Positions 22,346 through 35,077 of a stretch of DNA of 64,000 nucleotides are shown here, piece after piece. The DNA comes from Balaenoptera acutorostrata (lineage: Eukaryota > Chordata > Mammalia > Artiodactyla > Balaenopteridae). The stretch lies in the NCBI RefSeq assembly GCF_949987535.1, contig NC_080071.1, positions 28,852,236 to 28,916,235 of the forward strand, written 5' to 3'. Made by a program: the position numbers and the translations under genes. Under the pieces are notes generated by a model. That model did not search any database. It saw only the letters and a list, made by a program, of their open reading frames with translations, and had not been told where the DNA came from. Position 1 is the stretch's first letter. Every line of letters begins with the position of its first letter.

Positions 22346-22889
22346 TCAAAAGGAAAGAAGCATGAGAGGCTTTACCAAGAGAGACATTTAAAAAATATAT
22401 ACTTACAAAAAAAGGAGATGTATAATTTAAAAAATACTTGGAAATAAGGTGTGGGGATAAATCACAAGAAGTCCTGGACTTGGAAAAAAATTATTCTGAG
22501 ATGTGTATCTGAGAAATGTAAGCCTCCCAGTTTTCCTCTACACCTGGGTAAAAAAGAGGACTGGCCACACGGATCCTAGTTTAATAAGGACTGTCAGGCA
22601 AAAAGCTAAAAGTTATACACAGGACTTTAAAAGTTTTCCAATGGGTTAGATTTGTTGTCTATTCAGTCACTTTTAATATTCTTTGTGATTGAAGGATGTT
22701 GCCTATTTCTATTCTACTTGTTAGAATTGTTTGTGCTTTAATTGATAGCCTAGTAAATGGTTCGTTTTTATAAATGTCTCAAAATTCCTTGAAGAAGAAT
22801 ATGTAGTCTCTGTTTGATGGGTATGAATTGCTCTGTCTTTCTGTCTTGGTCTATGTTTTTCTCCATCTCTACACACACACACACACACT
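22346..22889. other. Unassigned sequence with a CA microsatellite at its end
   Basis: Follows the zinc-finger fragment and may be its decayed 3' UTR. Ends with a (CA)n run at about 22,870-22,889. Confidence 0.4.
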
Positions 22890-23575
22890 CAGTCCAAGTC
22901 ACCACTATGTCCCATCTTGACTACGACAATAACACTTAAACCAATCTCTCTACCCAACACTTGACCCTCTGTATTCTACACAGTTAGAATAATCCTTTAG
23001 AAAATAACTCATTTTATGTCACATCTCTGCTCAAAACCTTCATCTCACTCAAAATAAAATTCACAGTGCTTACCAAAGCCTAAAATTCCATACACCATCT
23101 GGCCTCTGGTGACTTCTCTGACCTCTCCTACTACTTTTCTCTTTTTGCTAACTGTCCAATTCAGGTTGGCCTCCTTGCCCTTCCTTCAACGTGCCAAGTA
23201 TAGTCTTACCTCAGGTGTTCTGCATGTGCCCTCCCCTCTCTGCTACCCTCTTCCTCAGACATGTGTATGACTTGTTCTGTCTTTACTTCCCTGGTCTCTA
23301 CTAATCTGCGTCCTTATTCAGGCGTCCTTCTTTGACCAACCAAATAAAAATAACCCCATATCCATTCCCTTACCTGGATTTAATTTCCTTCATTGCTCTT
23401 AATCACCACTCAGAACACTGTATATTTATTTTTAATCTACGTATTTATTAATTATTTAATATATTTGCTCATTATCTATCTCCCTCCACTGGAATACAAA
23501 CTACATTGCTGTGTCCCAAGGTCCCAGAACAGTGCATTTACTCAGTAAATATTTGGTTAATGAATGTGACCCACC
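22890..23575 (+). mobile_element. L2 LINE, 3' part
   Basis: Typical L2 series in order: 'caaaaccttcatctcactcaaaataaaattca', 'ccatctggcctctggtgac', 'ccttccttcaacgtgcc', 'ctccctccactggaatacaaa' and 'cccagaacagtgcatttactcagtaaatatttg'. One of the better preserved ancient repeats here. Confidence 0.8.
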
Positions 23576-25930
23576 TTCATCTCTCACCTTGCATACAGGT
23601 AAAATCTGCACCACCCTAGTATCAGGCATGGTGTGGGCTTCTAAAAGTCATCCATTTTGCTTTTACCCTGCAGTCTGTGATTCAGGAGTTTTCACTCTAG
23701 TTAGGTACCATTGTTAAGTAGCCTAACTTTTACCATGATACTTAGAGGTATTATACCTGAAATTTGTCCCTGAGCTTAGCTGCATACTGGTTTCTGGATA
23801 TGTAATCTCCATCACTCACAGTGTATACAGAGATAAATGGTAGCTGAGGTATGTTCCCCAATGTGAAAAAAAGAAAAACAATGGTGTTGTCCCGGTAGCA
23901 TTATGGAACAGCACTCTATATTGTATCCCTAATATATTTAGTAGATTTTCATTAATTCCCTCTTCTTGAGGGTCTCTCTTGTTGAGGGATGGAAGGTTCT
24001 GGATTTCTAAACTCCCACTAGGTGGAGCACTTTCCACAGCAAGGGGTTCTGGAAATCCTCCCTTAATTGAGTCAGAAGTTCTCTTATAGTCTACTAGGTT
24101 AAATGAACATCTGTTTGTGCCTTCTGATCTTGGGTGGGATAAGTTGGGCCTAAAAGGTGAAGTGTTTAGCCGCTGCAGATATGTCCCTGGTTAAACACAA
24201 AGATCTCTGCACACTAATTCCAGTGCTTCCTGTTTGAATAGTCTTCAAGTTAAGCTGCCTGTGTGTGCAGAGCATTCTGCTAGAAGCAGCAGGCACAAGT
24301 TTTCCATTTGGATTTGATAACCTCTACAGTTTTGGGGGAAAAAAATCACTACCTAGATTAGTTTTAAAATTTGTGTGCCCGTTCAGATATCCAGAATCAG
24401 CATTCCATGTTTGTCAAAGAGATACTCATGGAGTAAGGCCAATTGTATCCTCTGATCTTGAACTGAGAAAACCATATCTTATTTATGAATTCACTGCCCT
24501 GCTTACATTTTAAGGCTTGGAAGTGGTCATGATCCATCTGTTCAAAGAATTTTTGCTTTTTTCTTTATCACCTGAAGTAATGGAGGCAATGGAGATTTTC
24601 CCAGTGTCACATATTTCTCAACCACAGTTGTTAAATCCTCAAATGCTCAGCCATGCCTTATTTAAGAGTATCATATGCCACCATTGCCCCAGATTTCTTT
24701 GACTCTCATGGAAAACAGTTTCCATGTCCTGAGCTGGAGAAATTCACATCTTCGTTGCTGATGTCTGATCTGTGATAGATACTGGAAAATTATAGTCTGC
24801 AAGGGTAGATCTGTTACCCCAATACCAACCCCTTGTGTAACAAGATGTTTAAATGGGATGTGAGTCTTAGTTTCTGGTGAACCAAAACAACAGAGTAGAA
24901 AACAGTAGGTGACAACTTCTCCTGTGTTCTAAAGTAAGGTGTTAGACAACCTACACATGCCTTACAAAGGAGATTTTCAACTTCTAGCTGATTAACCACC
25001 AATAAAAGAGGATAGAAAGGGCAAAAGGGAATTGGAGAAAGAATTTCTTTGTAAAAAGTTGTTGGAATGCTGTGGCATATCCCCACATACAACATTACGG
25101 AGGAAGGGAGGTGCTCCTCCTCTAACCTCAAGCAGACTGAGGAAGGTTTCAAAGAAACCATTGAGAAAGTGTGATGTTTTCTATGAAGGTTTGAACAGTA
25201 CATGTCAATTAGTGCCTGATATGCCTGAGAGAACCAAAGTGCAAGAAATGGAAGTTGCTTGTGGCAGCCCAGTAGAAGGCTGTAATTTGGAGACTAACTG
25301 CTTTCTCAAAGATTGATTTAAAATGCATGTTTCCTATGGATATATGCACGAGAGAGTTCCCTGGGGTTGTCTCATTGGGATTATTTCTAAGAGTGCCACC
25401 TGGAGATTTGGTGGAATTCTGAAAGAGAGTTTCTTGGATGGACTTAGACTGTTGAGAATCAAAATCTGAATTGGGGGCAGGGGAAGGTCATAAGCAGCCA
25501 GCTGGAAAGTGCACCAAAGAATTTCAGTGAAAGATTCTAAGCAATGAGTACTCTTTATGGAATCCACAAGGCATACTGAGGAGTGAAATTTAGGATTTAA
25601 CATAAACCAAGCTAAGAGAGTACTGATTCCAGCTTATAAGTCTTTCACTTTAGGGAGCTATTCTCTGCTCCTTTCTTCTCCCCACAACCTTTCAAACTTC
25701 AAAGAGCGTTGGCAGTCTGATGAATTGGAATAGGGAAGAGAGACAGTAGCTTCAGGTGGAGTCAGTAGAGGAGTAACTATGTCACCCTTTCCCGTTGAAG
25801 TGTTTCCATCTATAGCACTCAGAAGGACTTTGTATTATCATAAAGTGACCAAAGGAGAGATGAGATCTACCTGAGATTTTATCTAAGGACAAGGGAAGAC
25901 CAAGACCCACAGAGTGAATTTTCAAAGGCA
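23576..25930. other. Unassigned 2.3-kb block with coding-like short frames
   Basis: No repeat recognised over a long stretch, which is unusual in this window. Plus-strand frames occur in close order: 24,265-24,513, 24,517-24,702 and 24,999-25,316, the last being open for 105 codons between stops, lysine- and cysteine-rich, without a family resemblance I know. Minus-strand frames (25,203-24,814, 129 residues) overlap. It may be an unrecognised decayed retrocopy or chance. Confidence 0.35.
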
Positions 25931-25984
25931 GTCATGAAAAAAAAAACTAAACTGCCTTATTTTGCCCCTTTCTTCTGCCCTTTG

Positions 25985-26130
25985 ATATCATATCACATAA
26001 TATCTCATATGCATATATACTATATGTTATATTACATATACATTATATATTATGTATTATATATTATATATAGTATGCATATAGTATATATAATATATGT
26101 GTATATAATGATGCATATAACAACATTGTT
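25985..26130. repeat. AT-rich low-complexity tract
   Basis: Long alternation of tata and cata words (atatattatgtattatata...), nearly self-complementary. Confidence 0.85.
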
Positions 26131-26219
26131 CATTTTGTTATTCATACACTTTACATCTTAAATGGGGTTTTGCCTTCATATTTGGATACCTGAGATAGTA
26201 GTGTTAATGATTAACACTA

Positions 26220-27560
26220 ATAATAGTCTATATGATTGTTGTTTTGTCAACTTTCTTATACTCAGATTTTGCTTCTATACTTTAAAGCTATATTGTTTGA
26301 TGCATGAAGGTTTGTGATTATTATATCTTCTCAGACAATTTTAATTCCTTTGAATCCTAATTTCCATATCAATATTATGAACTCTGCTTTCTTTCTACTA
26401 ATATTTTCCTAATATGTTATTTTAAATTCTCTTGTTTTCAAGTTTTTATGTTATTTTGTTTTAGGTTGCTGGATTTGGGTGTATATGTATATACTGCCTC
26501 CAATCTTAGAATTAATATTTAAAATTACAGCTGTATTTCAATCTTATTGTTATCATCAGATTCTAGTTTATTTCTCTACTAGTAAAAACTACCCCAGTCT
26601 TTAATAGATGATTTTTGAACATTTATTTTGCTATCAATGGAAACATCCAATCTATATCTATAACCTCACCTGTGAGTGAGAGAAGACGCTTAGCAAAATT
26701 TTTACCTATTTCTTCTCCGCTCCTATTTACCTTTCAGATTTTGTGGTAATTGTTTACAATTTTAGTTCCAAAATTGAAATTGTTACATTATGTTTTTCCA
26801 TTATGCCTCTTTCATGAATCCTAATATAATAAAAGCAGTATATTTCACAACTGCAATATAAATAATTATTTGGAGTTAAATACACATTTTCCTGAGCTCT
26901 TGGCTTACCTTTCTTTTATCTTTTATATTCTTGTATCTTGGATTTTTGTTTTCTTATTTTCTCAGACATCAGCAAGAAAAATTTTAAAAACCTCTAAATC
27001 ATAACATTTTGAGGTTTCGAATACACTATGACTATGAATTCAAAATACTGGTTTAACTGGGCATAAGCATTGAAGTTTGCATTTGTCACTCCTGTGCCTT
27101 GTCACTCCTGTGCCTTATATATACACTATGATTTCCCTAAAATTTCATGTTTTAGGTTAAAAGTTTGATGTGTGAGTCTTTTGTCTATGGAAATAACTTT
27201 TTTTGTTCCTATATGGTTTTACAATATTTTTCTTTATTTATTTGGTTCTTAATTTAACTTAGTTATGTCCAGGTATTTTATTTTTTTAAATATTGGCCTT
27301 TATTTTGTCTTTGATTATTTCTTCTTCTTCATAGTTCTGTTCTGGAATCACTGTTTTGCTAGTTATTAGATACTTTTAATTGATCCTCCATATCTCATAG
27401 CTTTTCTTTCAGAATTTTCTTTTTTTTCTTTCCCTTTGCATTGTGTTCTGAGATACCTTCCTGTTTCAACTTTTCAGATCCTTTACTTGATCCTTTTGTT
27501 TTGCTTTTTTTCTCTTTTTTCTCTATTTTTTTCTTCCAGTCATAGCCATTATTTTATTCA
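26220..27560 (-). mobile_element. Probable old L1/HAL1-type LINE, reverse orientation
   Basis: T-rich plus strand with words typical of reversed old L1 or HAL1 coding sequence ('ttctgttctggaatcactg', 'tttctttcagaattttc', 'tgatccttttgttttgc'). No clean domain can be read. Call rests on overall pattern only. Confidence 0.35.
27085..27116. repeat. 16-bp tandem duplication
   Basis: gtcactcctgtgcctt twice without mismatch. Confidence 0.95.
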
Positions 27561-29810
27561 ACCTTCTAATTGAGGCTTTAAAAATAATGATCATGATTAA
27601 TTTTTGAGAATTCTGATTAAACATAATTGGTCACTGATACAAAGGATGCAGTCTAGATTGATCTGTACTAGTTGCCACACGGGGTTTGTTTATCTCTAAT
27701 GGCCCTCAAAGACAGTGAATCTAGATTCTGATTACAGGATCCCTGGCTGTCATGAGTTAGATTGTGCATATGATTGGTCAAATGGGCTCTAGTATTATAT
27801 GCTGTGAGTAATTGAATTTCAAGGTTCATGAAGAGATTGAGAACTTCCCTGGACCATGACTCTACTTTTGGCTTTGGTCCTAACACTCACAGTCTGAATC
27901 TCTGGGGGCAGGTTTGCTTTAAAGGGCTGTTCTTTCATTTTTAGCTCAATCAAACTCTGGAGCCAGCAGTTCTGAAAGCAAGGGAATTAAACATGTTTGT
28001 ACATCCTTTTTGTTAATGGGCCCACTTATTGCCCACCCTTCAGTCTTGCTCCCAGTTCTTGCTGCCATAAGTCCTGGTTTGTTAATAGGGTCTCCTGAGA
28101 AAGTCACTTTTTGGCAGTTCTGCTCATATAGTATTGTGAGTTCTTAAATTTTGCATGGTTTTTCTACCAATCTTATATCATACATATGTTATCTTCCAGA
28201 AAATCTTCAAGATTTGATTTGATGGCACCCTTTCTTGTTAATTATTAGTATACTGGATTTATTCTTACTTATATTTTGACATCTTATTGTGGTTCGGGAC
28301 GAACAGATATAGTCAGATGCCCTTCTGGTTTTGATGACCCAGATTATTGAATTTAGATGTCTGATTATGAAAAAAACAAATACATCTATTTTTTAATGTA
28401 AGGTGTCTTGTAATATTGACAAAATGACCATTTGGGACACTTGTGATTCTGATATCCAGTTCTCTAAATTATTTTACTTATAAATAGTTGAAGTAGGATA
28501 CTTTGCTATTTATGGCTTCTCTTTCTTACATTTGTTAACTTTCGTTGGAGAGAGACATTGAAAATCTGCCAAGAAGACACATTCAGAAGCAGAGAATCTC
28601 AGGAAGAATATCAGCTACATTGCCTTTGCTTCCTGAATTCAGATCAAAATATCAGTCAGATGCTTTCATCCTACTCAAACAAGGGAAGTTGTCAGGGTGT
28701 ATAAGGTGGAGAGAATCATCCTTCTTTTGATACTTCTAGCAAGTAATGGCAGTGACTCCTCCTCATAGCTGCATCTTACAATTCATTAAAACAAACAGAC
28801 ATTAAAGATGTGATTTAAGGTGGGAACTCTACTGGAAAATGGTCATGGTATGGCATCCTAAACACAATTATTCTGTTATCAAGCAGTTGTGTCTGGGAGA
28901 ATCATATCTGCAAAGCTTGTTTTTAAATCATTCTCCAATGGTAGCTCTTTTTTTCTGAGGCACTTCATGGGTCAGAATCATGGACTCTTATTAATGACCA
29001 GGTATTTTTCACCTTTAACTTTCCCTTAAATGATGGAAGAATCTTTTATTGCCTTCCTCTACAGAAAATGAGTATTTAGGGAATTGTTATCTACCAAAGA
29101 AGAAAGAAAAATGAATGTGCACTGGGTAATTTCTAATGTATGTCATCCTTTTCCTGGGAGAGACTCCCAGCCATGCAACCTTCAGAATATAAACAAAAAT
29201 GAATGAATGATTTAGCAGTAATATTGTTTTCAATTTTGATGTGAGTTAAAAAGTGAAAGTTATTCAGAATGTTCTTTCATTCAAATTAATCTTCCCTGGA
29301 TCCCTCATACATTATGCAGAATGCTGTGGTAGATTTGACCAATTTCATAAGAATGCTAGATAGTTTATTTTCTTCTAAATAGAGCCTCTGACAGCTGCAT
29401 GAATAACCATAACTCAATGACAAAATTTTTAATGGAAGATATATTTTTTAAAATATTTTTTTAATTCCTTTTTAGTAGCTACTTTTATTGTCATTCTGGC
29501 TTCTAAGTGTCATGGATTCATCAAAGAGAGAATTACCACTCTTCTAGTATTTTTTTTTACTATTTTGATTAATTATAAAAAAGTTCATATTTTGTAAATG
29601 ATTATAGTTATCTGTGTCTTTCAGGAATATTTGAAATATTTATTGATGATGAAAGAGAAAGAGGTGACAGAGTAGTCACGGCGGAAAGCTGCCTGGCTGC
29701 AGAGTCAGGGGCTCACTGTATGTACAGTCTGGGTGAGGCTTAGGGATGTGCATTTGTAGCATCATTCATATGCACAGGTGTAAGAATTGTACTTTGAGAA
29801 ACATTAACGC
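27561..29810. other. Unassigned intergenic sequence
   Basis: No gene, RNA or nameable repeat. Only short chance frames. Confidence 0.4.
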
Positions 29811-29960
29811 ACAGTGCTTCTCAAACTTTAATAGGAGAAAGAATCAACTAAATATCTTGTTAAAATACAGATTCTGATTCAGTAGGTCTTGGGGCTGCCC
29901 TAAGATTCTGAATTTCTAAAAAGGTCCCAGGTAGTGCCAGTGCTGCTGATTCAGAAAAAA
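29811..29960 (+). mobile_element. hAT-type ancient DNA transposon (MER20/MER5-like)
   Basis: 'cagtgcttctcaaacttta' is the usual terminal inverted repeat start, followed by 'cttgttaaaatacagattctgattcagtaggtct' and 'ttctgaatttctaaaaaggtcccagg', then 'gatgctgctg'-like text. The far terminal repeat is eroded. Confidence 0.65.
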
Positions 29961-30127
29961 CACGCTTCATGTAGCAGGTTGAGACCAGTTGAGACCTGTC
30001 TTCAACTTTGCAAATCCAAAATCTCAATTTTGCCAATTCATATCGAATTTGATCATGGAAAGACAACGTACAATAACCAAAGAGAAAGGAGGCTGATGTT
30101 TAAGCCAAATTGCCAGTTTAATTATGG

Positions 30128-30281
30128 CACTGCTTCTTAACCCTGAGTGCCACGAGAGTAACGTATAGAATGCCAATGCTTAGACACAGTTCCGATTTAA
30201 TTGGTCTGGAATGGTCCTGAAATATAGTTAAAACTTTCCAGCTGATTCTGATACGCAGCCACAGTGAGGATCACTGATTTA
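30128..30281 (+). mobile_element. hAT-type ancient DNA transposon (MER5-like)
   Basis: Starts 'cactgcttcttaaccctgag', holds 'gatttaattggtctggaatgg' and 'ccagctgattctgatacgcagcc', and ends 'gtgaggatcactga', which is roughly the inverse of its start. A second member of the same superfamily 170 bp from the first. Confidence 0.55.
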
Positions 30282-31657
30282 CATTGAGATGTGTAATGCC
30301 AGTAGATCAGCTACCAATGTTAGTTGATCAGCACGTCCTCTTCCCTGAAGAATATCAACATAGGGAGCAAGGGTGAAGTTGGTAGCTTGCCTGGGGAATG
30401 TAGAATCACAAGGGAAGAAGTTTAATAACTTGAGCTTCATCAAGCCTGATAGGTACACCTTCACCATAGGATATGCTTGCCAAGGATGTGGGTGTGCAGT
30501 AGACCCTTCAGTGCCCTTCCTCAATTGATATAATCTTACATTCTAAGCTCCCATTTTCTATACTAAGGCAAACTATCCTACCTCTGTTATTTTCCTTCAT
30601 TCTTTAAAACATATTTTCAAATACATTTTATGTTTATATAATACATAGACTTTCACTTTATTCATTTATTCCTGTTAACTTTAATCATCTGTTTCCAGCT
30701 CCCTAAAATTCTTAGTCCGCTTCATTGACAGTGGATGTCCCAACATCTCCTCCATGGTTCACTTCATTGTTCGTGCCATAGGGTGAATTTTCTTTATATA
30801 GGTCTAAAATTTTCTGCTTTTTAGTTTCGTCCTTAGAGTGTAAGCTTTATTGCCAAATGTTAAACAGCCCCACCAACTTTATAATTCCTAAATTATTTGT
30901 TCAGTATCAATTATATGAATATATGAAATGCAGCGTATATATTCTACTTTTCACAAAGTTAATGCAAGTATTACGATAGTTGAAGACAAAGATGAAATGA
31001 AACTGAGTAGAAGATAGTTTAGGTTCATAGAACAAGACTACATTTTTCTGTCACTTAGGAAAAACTGTTCAACATAAAATTGAAATCATATGTACAAAGG
31101 CACTCTCCTACAAAGGCATTTCAACCTGCAAACTGGACAAGTGCCAATGGAGTGTTTAACTGACTTTCTATGTTAAGCAGGAAAATGGTTCACCTAGAAT
31201 TATTCTTTTTTTGGGGGGGGTAAACTTTTACTATCATGAAACTTAATGGAAATTTTAACAACAGATCATTTTGAAAACATGTGAAAGGAAGGAGGTACTA
31301 ATCAGGAATTCTTGGTGAAGTTCTGTCAGAGTAATTGAATTTTCCTCTCTGTCAGAATGATAGGACTGATATATCAGTTGAAGTAACAACTGTAATTTAC
31401 CTTGACTTTAAATGAACTTCAGCTGCTACTTATTTGGCATACAAATTACAAAATTTTTTAAAGTAATCTAGACTAGAATCTTGCATGGTTAGAATTTTAT
31501 TTATCTACACCAGAGGCTTATCCAAAATTATCTAAGGTTTTTGTGTATGTGCACTGCATTTTTATTAAGTCATAACCATGTCTATGTTATATTTGTATAT
31601 TCTGAACCTACAACTGCAGATGAACCACAGTAATCACATACAGTAATAACAGGAATA

Positions 31658-31659
<2 letters not shown>
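30282..31659. other. Unassigned intergenic sequence
   Basis: AT-rich; nothing recognised apart from a G-run at 31,214-31,221. Confidence 0.4.

Positions 31660-31690
<31 letters not shown>
31660..31690. repeat. (GT)n microsatellite
   Basis: Fifteen perfect gt units. The threonine-histidine frame on the minus strand here is an artefact of it. Confidence 0.95.
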
Positions 31691-31693
<3 letters not shown>

Positions 31694-31805
31694 CCACCAA
31701 CAAAGTCAGTGATCTGCAAGTGGAGTGTTAGCTTAGCTTGGAATATCAGGACTGACATCTGGATAAGCCATACCATATAGCCATAGAGCCTGGATTGGAA
31801 ATCAG

Positions 31806-32445
31806 ATTTCTCCAGAGAACACAACCAATAGCATATACATATGATGGAGCAGTGGTATTGTTATTTTGCTCTGCTATCTTGAAGCCCACCACAATCAACA
31901 AAACTAAAATAGATGGCTCCTTGGGGGCGGGGGAGGCCTGAACACTGCCTGGAATGCAGTAGGCATTCAATATATGTACGTTAAATTGATTGTTTTTAGC
32001 ACAGTAAAGATATATATATTAAGGAATTGGCTCACGCAGTGGTTGCAGAGGCAGAAAAGTTCCATGATCTGCTGCCTGCAAGCTGGAGATCCAGGAGAGC
32101 CAGTGGTATATAGTTCAGTCCAAATCTGAAGACCTGAGAACCAGGGGAACAGATGGCGTAAGTCCCAGTCAAAGGGCAGGAGAAGACTCATGGTACGGCT
32201 CAAGTAAGTTGAGGGAACAAACTTTCCCTTCCTCCACGTTTTTGTTCTGTTCAGGCTCTCAAAGGATTGAATGATGCCCATGCATGTCAGGGAGGGCAAT
32301 CTGCTTTACTCAGTCTGACTCAAATGCTAATCTCATCTGGAAATACCCTCACAGACACACCCAGAAATCATGTTTACCCAAACATCTAGGCACCCTCTCA
32401 CCCAGTCAAGTTGACACATGACATTAACCATCATAGCCACTTCCA
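31806..32445 (+). mobile_element. Ancient interspersed repeat with an internal insertion
   Basis: 'tttctccagagaacacaaccaatagcatatac' (31,807-31,838) is the start and 'ttaaggaattggctcacgcagtgg' (32,019-32,042) to 'gttgacacatgacattaaccatca' (32,411-32,434) the rest of a repeat frequently seen in placental genomes. I cannot name its family reliably. The two parts are normally close to each other; here about 170 bp of other sequence separates them, including an L2-like end ('gaacactgcctggaatgcagtaggca', 31,940-31,965). Confidence 0.55.
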
Positions 32446-33945
32446 TCCCGGCCCTCCCCAGTGTCCTTGCACTCCATTACCTAGTGGCACTGGAACACCA
32501 AAAATCAACCTCATCATTTCAGAGGAAAAAAAAAAAAAAAAAAAAGGAATCTGGGGAGCTATATGGAAGGAAAACTGCTTTAAAATTTCAGAGGCCAATT
32601 TCTCAAATACAATTGATACAGAAGGAGAGATGTAGTTCAGACTTATGCCTCATGTAAATATCATCTGCTTATTTGTCAACCTTGTTTTCTTGGAAAACTG
32701 AATATGCTAAGAGAGGAAAGCAATGTTAGAAATGATAACCCCTTTGAATAGGATTTTATAGTAATAAAAGTCCCATCTGTTATCTCATTTGCTACTAAGA
32801 ACATCCCTCTGAGTTCGGCATTTCCAAATCAAAACTTATCCACTCAGGTGTTTCCATGCTTGGAAGTATGGGACATTCCATACTTTCCTATGTCCCATGA
32901 TTGCCCTAGATTGATTGAGAACTTCTAAAAGCTATGATCATACAATGGACTTGTCAGAATGCTGACATTTACTTTTAGGGAAAATTCTAACTGGATCAAG
33001 GTTATTTATTAGTGTTTACCCAGATTTAAATCCAAGTTACACCAGATTTAGAAAAATATACCTAATATCATTTGGGGGAACAGGCAAGTTCCTTATTTCA
33101 TATATATATGAATATGTAATATATATTTCATATATATAATATTTATGTAATTTTTAGTTTTGTTGATTTTGGTGGACTTCAAGATAGAGGAGCAAAATAA
33201 AAATGCCATTGCTCCATCATATTGAAGAAGAATTCAGTTCTTTACTAGTAATAGATCACTCTAAATGCTATACTGTTAATAAATATCTATAAAATCATAG
33301 AGTACATACAGCATGTCTCATTCTCTTAAAACTGAGGTCCAACCAACACATATATAACCACCTGATTTAAGGCAAAGAGACCATACAGTGCAATGGAGGA
33401 AGGTGATCTTTTCAATAAATTGTCAATTGGATATATGAGAAATGAATTCGACCACTAACAAAAACCATACATATAACTCAACTGCAGTTAATTTCAGATC
33501 TGTATGTGATAATCAAAACAATAATACTCTAAGAAGAAAACATACAAGAAAATCTCCTGACCATGGAATAGGCAAGGATTTCTTAAATAGAAGAACAAAA
33601 AAAATGCCAATAATAAAGGAATTAAAAAAAAAAAGTAAATAGGATCACATATTAAGACTAAAAACATCAGTTCATCAAAGTGTACCACTAAAGAGAATGA
33701 AAAGGCAAGGCACAGACTGGGAGAAAAATATGTAAATATAAAATTTGGTCTGTGGGCTATAGTTTCCTAGGTCTTAAAAAAAAAGAGGTAAGTGAAAGGA
33801 AGACTGAGAGACAAAGGCATCTTGTCAAAGAAAGAAGACATTTCCTTAATAAGCCATTGGAGTAGAGTCAGACTTCAGAAGGACTGGCTCATCAAATATA
33901 AGCCCATCACGTATCACAATAGAAAAAAAAGATCTCACAAAATTT
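32446..33945. other. Unassigned intergenic sequence with poly-A run
   Basis: Poly-A at 32,526-32,545 with no retroposon body that I can recognise in front of it. AT-rich tract near 33,098-33,145. No gene. Confidence 0.4.
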
Positions 33946-33963
33946 CCAAGGTTACCAAATTTA
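33946..33963. repeat. Left target-site duplication of tandem L1 tails
   Basis: ccaaggttaccaaattta, an exact 18-bp match to 35,060-35,077. Confidence 0.95.
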
Positions 33964-34455
33964 TTTATTTATTTATTTATTTATTTAAATTTTATTTATT
34001 TTTTACATAGCAGGTTCTTATTAGTTATCTATTTTATACACATCACTGTATACATGTCAATCCCAATCTCCCAATTCATCCCACCACCACCACCCACCCC
34101 CTGCCACTTTACCCCCTTGGTGTCCATACGTTTGTTCTCTACATCTGTGTCTCTATTTCTGCCCTGCAAACCAGTTCATCTGTACCATTTTTCTAGGTTC
34201 CACATATATGTGTTAATATGCGATATTTGTTTTTCCTCTTTGTGACTTACTTCACTCTGTATGACAATCTCTAGATTCATCCACGTCTCTAGAAATGACC
34301 CAATTTCGTTCCTTTTTATGGCTGAGTAATATTCCATTGTATATATGTGCCACACCTTCTTTATCCATTCGTCTGTCGATGGGCATTTAGGTTGCTGCCA
34401 TGACCTGGCTATTGTAAATAGTGCTGCAGTGAACATTGGGGTGCATGTGTCTTTT
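33964..34455 (-). mobile_element. L1 3' end, copy A (reverse strand)
   Basis: Reversed L1 tail ((TTTA)n and T-rich, 33,964-34,010), 3' UTR and the last part of ORF2. It breaks off at 'gtgcatgtgtctttt' and is followed directly by a second poly-T. Part of the tandem arrangement enclosed by one TSD. Confidence 0.9.
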
Positions 34456-35059
34456 TTTTTTTTAATGTTTATTTATTTATTTATTTTCTTATTAGTCATC
34501 CATTTTATACACATCAGTGTATACATGTCAATCCTAATCTTCCAATTCATCACACCACCATCCCCACCCCTCCACAGCTTTCCCCCCTTGGGGTCCATAC
34601 GTTTGTTCTCTACTTCTGTGTCTCAATTTCTGCTCTGCAAACTGGTTCATCTGTACCATTTTCTAGGTTCCGCATATATGCGTTAATATACGATATTTGT
34701 TTTCCTCTTTCTGACTTACTTCACTCTGTATGACAGTCTCTAGATGCATCCACGTCTCTACAAATGACCCTATTTCATTCCTTTTTATGGCTGAGTAATA
34801 TTCCATTGTATATATGAACCACATCTTCTTTATCCATTCGTCTGTCAATGGGCATTTAGGTTGCTTCCATGACCTGGCTATTGTAAATAGTGCTGCAATG
34901 AACATTGGGGTGCATGTGTCTTTTTGAATTATGGTTTTCTCTGGGTATATGCCCAGTAGTGGGATTGCTGGATCATATGGTAATTCTATTTTTAGTTTTT
35001 TAAGGAACCTCCGTATTGTTCTCCATAGTGGCTGTATCAGTTTACATTCCCACCAACAG
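34456..35059 (-). mobile_element. L1 3' end, copy B (reverse strand)
   Basis: Begins with its own T-run and (TTTA)n, repeats the same 3' UTR and ORF2 end as copy A with roughly one difference per ten bases, passes through the same 'gtgcatgtgtctttttgaa' point where copy A stops, and ends at 'caccaacag', directly at the right TSD. The divergence from copy A shows they came from different source elements rather than from a recent local duplication. Confidence 0.9.
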
Positions 35060-35077
35060 CCAAGGTTACCAAATTTA
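35060..35077. repeat. Right target-site duplication of tandem L1 tails
   Basis: ccaaggttaccaaattta, an exact copy of 33,946-33,963. Confidence 0.95.

Noticed and set aside
24814..25203. 129-residue frame, minus strand
   Set aside because: Overlaps a plus-strand frame of similar quality; neither has a recognisable family. Kept only as a low-confidence note on the block.
25934..26161. 75-residue I/Y-rich frame
   Set aside because: Product of the AT-rich low-complexity tract.
31582..31824. 80-residue frame with TH repeats, minus strand
   Set aside because: Created by the (GT)n microsatellite.
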